Below, piece by piece: positions 60,106 to 64,000 of a stretch of DNA of 64,000 nucleotides (its first letter is position 1; each line of letters opens with the position of its first letter). The notes beneath the pieces were generated by a model that was given only the letters and a program-made list of their open reading frames with translations, searched no databases and was not told the origin of the DNA. The DNA comes from Streptomyces sp. NBC_00102. GTDB taxonomy: Bacteria; Actinomycetota; Actinomycetes; Streptomycetales; Streptomycetaceae. The stretch spans positions 4,483,501 through 4,547,500 of the forward strand of contig NZ_JAPEMC010000001.1 in the NCBI RefSeq assembly GCF_026343115.1, read 5' to 3'. The translations under genes and the position numbers were made by a program.

Positions 60106-60303
60106 CGGGGGTGTTACCCCCTGATGTCCGCCATGGAGGACATCGGATGCCGGGCGGAGGCGCCAGGGAGGCCGGGCACAGGCCGCACACGGACCGGACG
60201 CAGTACCTCCGCCCGAAATGTGGCGGAGTGTCAGGTGGTGCGATGTGACCAAAACTCTTCACGACGATCCGATAACGACTGGTGAACGTGTCTTTAACTG
60301 ACA

Positions 60304-60318
60304 TCTACGCGCGTTACG
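60304..60318. promoter_or_regulatory. Shared operator motif 1 (TCTACGCGCGTTACG) at the BMP gene promoter
   Basis: The motif overlaps the -10-like TACGAT (60315-60320) and lies 60 bp before the lipoprotein start. A similar site, in reverse orientation, lies upstream of the ATPase gene. This is seen directly; the regulator is unknown. Confidence 0.55.
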
Positions 60319-60377
60319 ATCGCGGCGAACCCAGCGCCGGAGTGGCGCTTTCGGTCAGGTTTTTAAGGAGCCTCCCA

Positions 60378-61445
60378 GTGCGCCGGATCACCAGGATCGC
60401 CACCGTGGGCATTGCGTCCGCGGCTTTCGCGCTGTCCGTCACGGCTTGTGGCGGTAAGACGTCCTCCGAGGGCAGCAGCAGCGACAGCAGCAGCAGCTCG
60501 TCCTCCGGCGGCAAGACCGCCCTCGCCTACGACATCGGTGGCCGCGGCGACCAGTCGTTCAACGACGCCGCCTACGCGGGCCTGGAGAAGGCCACGAAGG
60601 AGCTCGGCTACAAGGGCGTCGAGGCGGAGCCCTCCGAGGGCGAGAGCGACGCGGACAAGATCCAGCGCCTGACCGAGCTCGCGCGCGGCGGCAACAACCC
60701 GGTCATCGGTGTCGGCTTCGTCTACGCCAACGCCATCGCCGAGGTCGCCGCGAAGTTCCCGAACACCACGTTCGGGATCATCGACGACAGCTCGAAGCCC
60801 ACCAAGAACACCGCGAACCTGGTCTTCAGCGAGGAGCAGGGCTCGTACCTCGCCGGCGTCGCCGCCGCCAAGGTCACCAAGACCGACACGGTCGGCTTCA
60901 TCGGTGGTGTCGAGACCCCGCTGATCAAGAAGTTCGAGGCCGGCTTCGTCCAGGGCGTCAAGGACACCAAGGCGGGCGTCAACGTCAAGGTCCAGTACCT
61001 GACCCAGCCGCCGGACTTCACGGGCTTCTCCAAGCCCGACCTCGGCAAGGCCGCCGCGCAGGGCCAGCTCGACGCCGGCGCCGACGTGATCTACTCCGCC
61101 GCCGGTCTCGCCGGTTCCGGCGCGATCGAGGTCACCTCGAAGGCCAAGAAGTGGTCCATCGGCGTCGACTCCGACCAGTACAACCAGGCCGGCCTCGCCG
61201 ACTACAAGGACTACATCCTGACCTCGGTCACCAAGGACGTCGCCGACTCGGTCTTCAACCTGATCAAGTCGGTCAAGGACGGCAAGCCCGAGACCGGTGA
61301 GATCCGCGCCGGCCTGGACACCGACGGTGTCGGCCTCGCGACCTCCAACCCGGCCTTCACCGCGATGACGGACGTCACCGCCGCGATCGACAAGGCCAAG
61401 GCCGCCATCATCGCCGGCACGATCACGGTCAAGACCGCCCCGTAA
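60378..61445 (+). CDS. BMP family lipoprotein (nucleoside-type ABC substrate-binding protein)
   Basis: Surface lipoprotein of the PnrA/Med/BMP family, 355 residues. The signal VRRITRIATVGIASAAFALSV ends in a lipobox Cys (VTAC), followed by a Ser-rich linker. The mature domain has LAYDIGGRGDQSFNDAAYAG, GENPVIGVGF-like NNPVIGVGFVYANAIAEVAA, and WSIGVDSDQYNQAG. Members bind purine or other nucleosides and feed ATP-driven importers. The GTG at 60378 follows AAGGAG. A strong terminator follows, and the ATPase has its own upstream region with a matching operator motif. The recalled S. coelicolor orthologue is SCO4885. Confidence 0.92.
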   Translation: MRRITRIATVGIASAAFALSVTACGGKTSSEGSSSDSSSSSSSGGKTALAYDIGGRGDQSFNDAAYAGLEKATKELGYKGVEAEPSEGESDADKIQRLTELARGGNNPVIGVGFVYANAIAEVAAKFPNTTFGIIDDSSKPTKNTANLVFSEEQGSYLAGVAAAKVTKTDTVGFIGGVETPLIKKFEAGFVQGVKDTKAGVNVKVQYLTQPPDFTGFSKPDLGKAAAQGQLDAGADVIYSAAGLAGSGAIEVTSKAKKWSIGVDSDQYNQAGLADYKDYILTSVTKDVADSVFNLIKSVKDGKPETGEIRAGLDTDGVGLATSNPAFTAMTDVTAAIDKAKAAIIAGTITVKTAP

Positions 61446-61454
61446 CACCCCACC

Positions 61455-61491
61455 CCCGTGAGGGGCGGCGGCCTCCGCCGCCCCTCACGGG
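61455..61491 (+). terminator. Strong terminator after the BMP gene
   Basis: Perfect 17-bp arms beginning CCCGTGAGGGGCGGCGG (61455-61471) and ending at 61491 with only CCT as loop. It separates the lipoprotein gene from the ATPase gene. Confidence 0.88.
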
Positions 61492-61608
61492 TGCGGTCGC
61501 GGGTACCCGGACGCGGAACCCTATGATTCCGGGACCAGGGAGAACGGCCTACGCCGAACTCCCCGGTCCCGGACGGTGTTCCGCCGTCTGGTTCTTTCTA
61601 TTCGGCAA

Positions 61609-61623
61609 CGCTACGCGTGTAGA
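61609..61623. promoter_or_regulatory. Shared operator motif 2 (reverse: TCTACACGCGTAGCG) upstream of the ATPase gene
   Basis: Read on the minus strand it matches motif 1 at 12 of 15 positions. It lies about 100 bp before the ATPase start, after TTCTTTCTATTCGG, a possible -35 region. Confidence 0.5.
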
Positions 61624-61720
61624 GGCCCCTCGGGCGCGGTAGCTTCGCCCCGGCCCCTGCTCGTACGGCCCCATCCCCGGCAGCCGTGCTCCGCTCCTTC
61701 CCCGCCAAGGAGAGTGCGTC

Positions 61721-63298
61721 ATCAACGCGTCCAGCCCTCCTGCCGTAGAAATCCGCGGCATCACCAAGCGCTTCCCCGGCGTCGTCGCCAACCACGACAT
61801 CGACATCACCGTCGCCAAGGGCACCGTGCACGCGCTCATCGGCGAGAACGGCGCCGGCAAGTCGACCCTGATGAAGATCCTCTACGGCATGCAGAAGCCG
61901 GACGAGGGCACCATCACGATCGACGGCGAGACCGTCACCTTCGCCAGCCCCGCCGACGCCATCGCGCGCGGAGTCGGCATGGTCCACCAGCACTTCATGC
62001 TCGCCGACAACCTCTCCGTCCTGGAGAACGTCGTCCTCGGCGCGGAGAAGCTGCACGGCATCGGCGGCGCGGCCCGGAAGAAGATCCTGGAGATCTCCGA
62101 CGCCTACGGTCTCGGCGTCCGCCCCGACGTCCTCGTCGAGGACCTCGGCGTCGCCGACCGCCAGCGTGTGGAGATCCTCAAGGTCCTCTACCGCGGCGCC
62201 CGCACCCTCATCCTCGACGAGCCCACCGCGGTGCTCGTCCCGCAGGAGGTCGACGCGCTCTTCGACAACCTCCGCGAGCTCAAGGCCGAGGGCCTGACCG
62301 TCATCTTCATCTCGCACAAGCTCGGCGAAGTGCTCTCCGTGGCCGACGAGATCACCGTCATCCGCCGGGGCACCACCGTCGGCACCGCCGACCCGCGCAC
62401 CGCGACGACCAAGCAGCTCGCCGAGCTGATGGTCGGCAGCGAGCTGCCCTCGCCGGAGACCCGCGAGTCGACCGTCACCGACGTGCCCATGCTCACCGTG
62501 GACGCGCTGCGCCTCACCGCGACCGACTCCGACGGCGTCGTCCGCGAGGTCCTCGACGGCATCGGCTTCACCATCCACAAGGGCGAGGTCCTCGGCATCG
62601 CCGGTGTCGAGGGCAACGGCCAGAGCGAGCTGATCGAGGCGCTCACCGGCCTGCGCGACCCGGACGGCGGCACCATCTCCCTGGACGGCGCGGACATCTC
62701 GCACGTCTCCACCCGCAAGCGCCGCGAGGGCGGCCTCGGTGTCATCCCCGAGGACCGTCACCGCCACGGGCTGCTGCTGGAGTCCCCGCTCTGGGAGAAC
62801 CGCATCCTCGGCCACGTCACCGAGAAGCCCAACAGCCGGGGCGTGTTCCTCGACCTGAAGGCGGCCCGCGCCGACACCGAGCGGATCGTGCGCGAGTACG
62901 ACGTCCGCACCCCCGGGATCGACGTCACCGCGGCCTCCCTCTCCGGCGGCAACCAGCAGAAGCTGATCGTCGGCCGCGAGATGAGCCACAAGCCGAAGCT
63001 GCTCATCGCCGCCCACCCCACCCGGGGCGTGGACGTCGGCGCGCAGGCGCAGATCTGGGACCAGATCCGCGAAGCGCGCCGCGAGGGCCTCGCCGTGCTG
63101 CTCATCTCGGCCGACCTGGACGAGCTGATCGGCCTGTCCGACACGCTGCGCGTCATGTACCGGGGCCGGCTGGTCGCGGACGCCGACCCCGCGAGCATCA
63201 CGCCGGAGGAGCTGGGCACCGCCATGACCGGCGCGGCCTCCGGTCACATCGCGCACGACGACACCAGCGCGCACGACGAGAACGGTGAGAGCCGATGA
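61721..63298 (+). CDS. Nucleoside-type ABC transporter ATPase, two NBDs, probable ATC start
   Basis: Cytoplasmic ATPase of the BMP importer, about 525 residues with two ABC domains, as in ribose and nucleoside systems. Domain 1 has Walker A GENGAGKST and Walker B LILDEPTAVL. Domain 2 begins TVDALRLTATDSDG, with a degenerate P-loop VEGNGQSEL, signature LSGGNQQKLIVGRE and Walker B LLIAAHPTRGVD. The frame is open back to a stop at 61640, but no ATG, GTG or TTG precedes the GTG at 61826, which would delete the essential first strand. The ATC at 61721, beginning NASSPPAVEIRGITKRFPGVV, has AAGGAG eight bases upstream and is the best start. The stop overlaps the permease as ATGA. Confidence 0.85.
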   Translation: MNASSPPAVEIRGITKRFPGVVANHDIDITVAKGTVHALIGENGAGKSTLMKILYGMQKPDEGTITIDGETVTFASPADAIARGVGMVHQHFMLADNLSVLENVVLGAEKLHGIGGAARKKILEISDAYGLGVRPDVLVEDLGVADRQRVEILKVLYRGARTLILDEPTAVLVPQEVDALFDNLRELKAEGLTVIFISHKLGEVLSVADEITVIRRGTTVGTADPRTATTKQLAELMVGSELPSPETRESTVTDVPMLTVDALRLTATDSDGVVREVLDGIGFTIHKGEVLGIAGVEGNGQSELIEALTGLRDPDGGTISLDGADISHVSTRKRREGGLGVIPEDRHRHGLLLESPLWENRILGHVTEKPNSRGVFLDLKAARADTERIVREYDVRTPGIDVTAASLSGGNQQKLIVGREMSHKPKLLIAAHPTRGVDVGAQAQIWDQIREARREGLAVLLISADLDELIGLSDTLRVMYRGRLVADADPASITPEELGTAMTGAASGHIAHDDTSAHDENGESR

Positions 63299-64000
63299 AG
63301 AAGTTCGACAGGGACCGGCTGCTCCTGGGCGCCGCCGGCCCGGCACTCGCCCTGGTGGTGGCGTTCCTGCTCACCGCGGTGGTGCTGCTGCTCTCCGGCA
63401 ACAGCCCCTTCGAGCCGTTCCGGCTGATGTTCGACAACGCCCAGTACGTCGACGTACAGGTGCTGATCGTCAACCAGACCGGCACGTACTACCTTGCCGC
63501 GCTCGCCGTCGCGGTCGGGTTCCGGATGAACCTGTTCAACATCGGCGTCGACGGTCAGTACCGGCTCGCCGCGATGATCGCGGCCGTGGTCGGCGCCTCC
63601 GTGACGCTGCCGGGCCCGCTGCACGTCCTGCTGATCCTGGTCACCGCGATGGCGGTCGGCGCGTTCTGGTCCGGCATCGCCGGTCTGCTGAAGACCCTCC
63701 GGGGTGTCAGCGAGGTCGTCTCCACGATCATGCTGAACGCCATCGCGACCAGCCTGATCGCCTGGCTGATCCTGACGGACAACTTCGGTGTCCAGCCGGC
63801 GGGTTCCAACGACCTCAACACCGGCGAGATCGCCTCCTCCGGCTGGTTCCCCGGCCTGGACGCCGGTGACGGCGGCACGATCTACGGCTTCACCTTCGTC
63901 GCCTTCGCCCTCGGCATCGTCTACTGGTTCACCCTGGGCCGCACCCGCTTCGGCTTCGACCTGCGCGCCACCGGCGCCAGCGAGTCCGCCGCCCGGGCCA
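63295..64000 (+). CDS. Nucleoside-type ABC transporter permease, cut by window end
   Basis: First membrane subunit of the BMP importer; about 235 codons are visible and the gene runs off the window. The start is MKKFDRDRLLLGAAGPALAL. Spans include VVAFLLTAVVLLLS, a conserved GFRMNLFNIGVDGQYRLAAM (substrate-path and GxxGQ motif of this permease family), LLILVTAMAVGAFWSGIAG and LKTLRGVSEVVSTIMLNAIA. The ATG overlaps the ATPase stop by four bases. A second permease gene normally follows. Confidence 0.93.
   Translation, partial: MKKFDRDRLLLGAAGPALALVVAFLLTAVVLLLSGNSPFEPFRLMFDNAQYVDVQVLIVNQTGTYYLAALAVAVGFRMNLFNIGVDGQYRLAAMIAAVVGASVTLPGPLHVLLILVTAMAVGAFWSGIAGLLKTLRGVSEVVSTIMLNAIATSLIAWLILTDNFGVQPAGSNDLNTGEIASSGWFPGLDAGDGGTIYGFTFVAFALGIVYWFTLGRTRFGFDLRATGASESAARA

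Larger units (their letters stand above)
60053..60377. other. Intergenic region upstream of nucleoside ABC lipoprotein gene
   Basis: A 325-bp region with a terminator (60074-60105), an inverted repeat GATGTCC (60123-60129) / GGACATC (60138-60144), and a promoter zone with the 15-bp motif at 60304-60318 next to -10-like TACGAT. The ribosome site AAGGAG (60365-60370) ends it. No gene or riboswitch could be recognised. Confidence 0.55.

Noticed and set aside
60123..60144. Possible purine riboswitch before the BMP gene
   Set aside because: Only a single 7-bp inverted repeat is visible; none of the conserved loop sequences of purine or other riboswitches could be found.
61826..63298. GTG at 61826 as start of the ABC ATPase
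   Set aside because: It would begin about 10 residues before Walker A and lose the conserved first strand and the A-loop aromatic region; the ATC at 61721 has a well-spaced AAGGAG.

Overview
The window is 64 kb of very GC-rich actinobacterial chromosome, almost certainly Streptomyces. The evidence is GC-rich codon third positions, many GTG starts, Streptomyces-specific families (an SCO4848-type membrane protein, DUF3040, DUF6716), a CebR-type operator and several promoters placed for leaderless mRNAs. From about 16.6 kb on, the gene order resembles, as far as I remember, the S. coelicolor SCO4839-SCO4888 core region: trpS, 2H phosphoesterase, dacA, SCO4848, sdhCDAB, GH20 hexosaminidase, nonulosonate glycopolymer genes, then BMP-type nucleoside ABC genes. 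This synteny is recollection and was not searched. No tRNA, rRNA, CRISPR array, transposase or phage gene was found.

Region 1 (1-15.0 kb) is accessory polysaccharide catabolism. A formylglycine-type sulfatase is divergent from a sugar ABC importer (binding protein and two permeases, no ATPase), a GntR/LacI-hybrid regulator, a Gfo/Idh/MocA dehydrogenase and a secreted PL8 polysaccharide lyase. This gene set suits import and degradation of a sulfated uronic-acid polysaccharide. A lipoprotein plus glutathionylspermidine-synthase-like pair follows, then a secreted GH9 cellulase (CBM4, Ig-like, GH9, CBM2) behind a perfect CebR box.

Region 2 (15.0-25.6 kb) holds rocD, trpS, a 2'-5' RNA ligase-like protein, a DUF3040 protein, the DprE1/DprE2 pair for polyprenyl-phospho-arabinose synthesis, a YihY-family membrane protein overlapping dacA tail to tail, the SCO4848-type protein and a membrane metallophosphoesterase. 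Region 3 (25.6-33.7 kb) holds a peptide-type solute-binding protein, two drug-type MFS exporters with MarR regulators, and a three-gene operon (membrane protein, DCC/DUF393 protein, TetR) with a striking two-operator promoter.

Region 4 (33.7-49.6 kb) holds a membrane protein, sdhCDAB, an OHCU decarboxylase-like protein with a repeat-encoded N-terminus, a 164-bp MITE-like element, a GH20 lipoprotein, two orphan genes, an ECF sigma factor translationally coupled to a membrane-spanning probable anti-sigma factor, an L,D-transpeptidase, a LysE-family exporter, and a flavin monooxygenase divergent from its probable TetR repressor with two clear operators.

Region 5 (49.8-58.5 kb) is a surface-glycopolymer locus based on a sialic-acid-like nonulosonic acid. 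It has an acyltransferase, a polysialyltransferase-family enzyme, a GT2 enzyme, a DUF6716 glycosyltransferase, a CMP-nonulosonate synthetase fused to a HAD phosphatase, a NeuB-type synthase and a GT52-like enzyme. Region 6 (58.8-64 kb) has an M20 amidohydrolase and a BMP-family nucleoside-type ABC importer (lipoprotein, ATPase, permease cut by the window end). A shared 15-bp motif lies upstream of both transporter transcription units, and the ATPase appears to start at an ATC codon.
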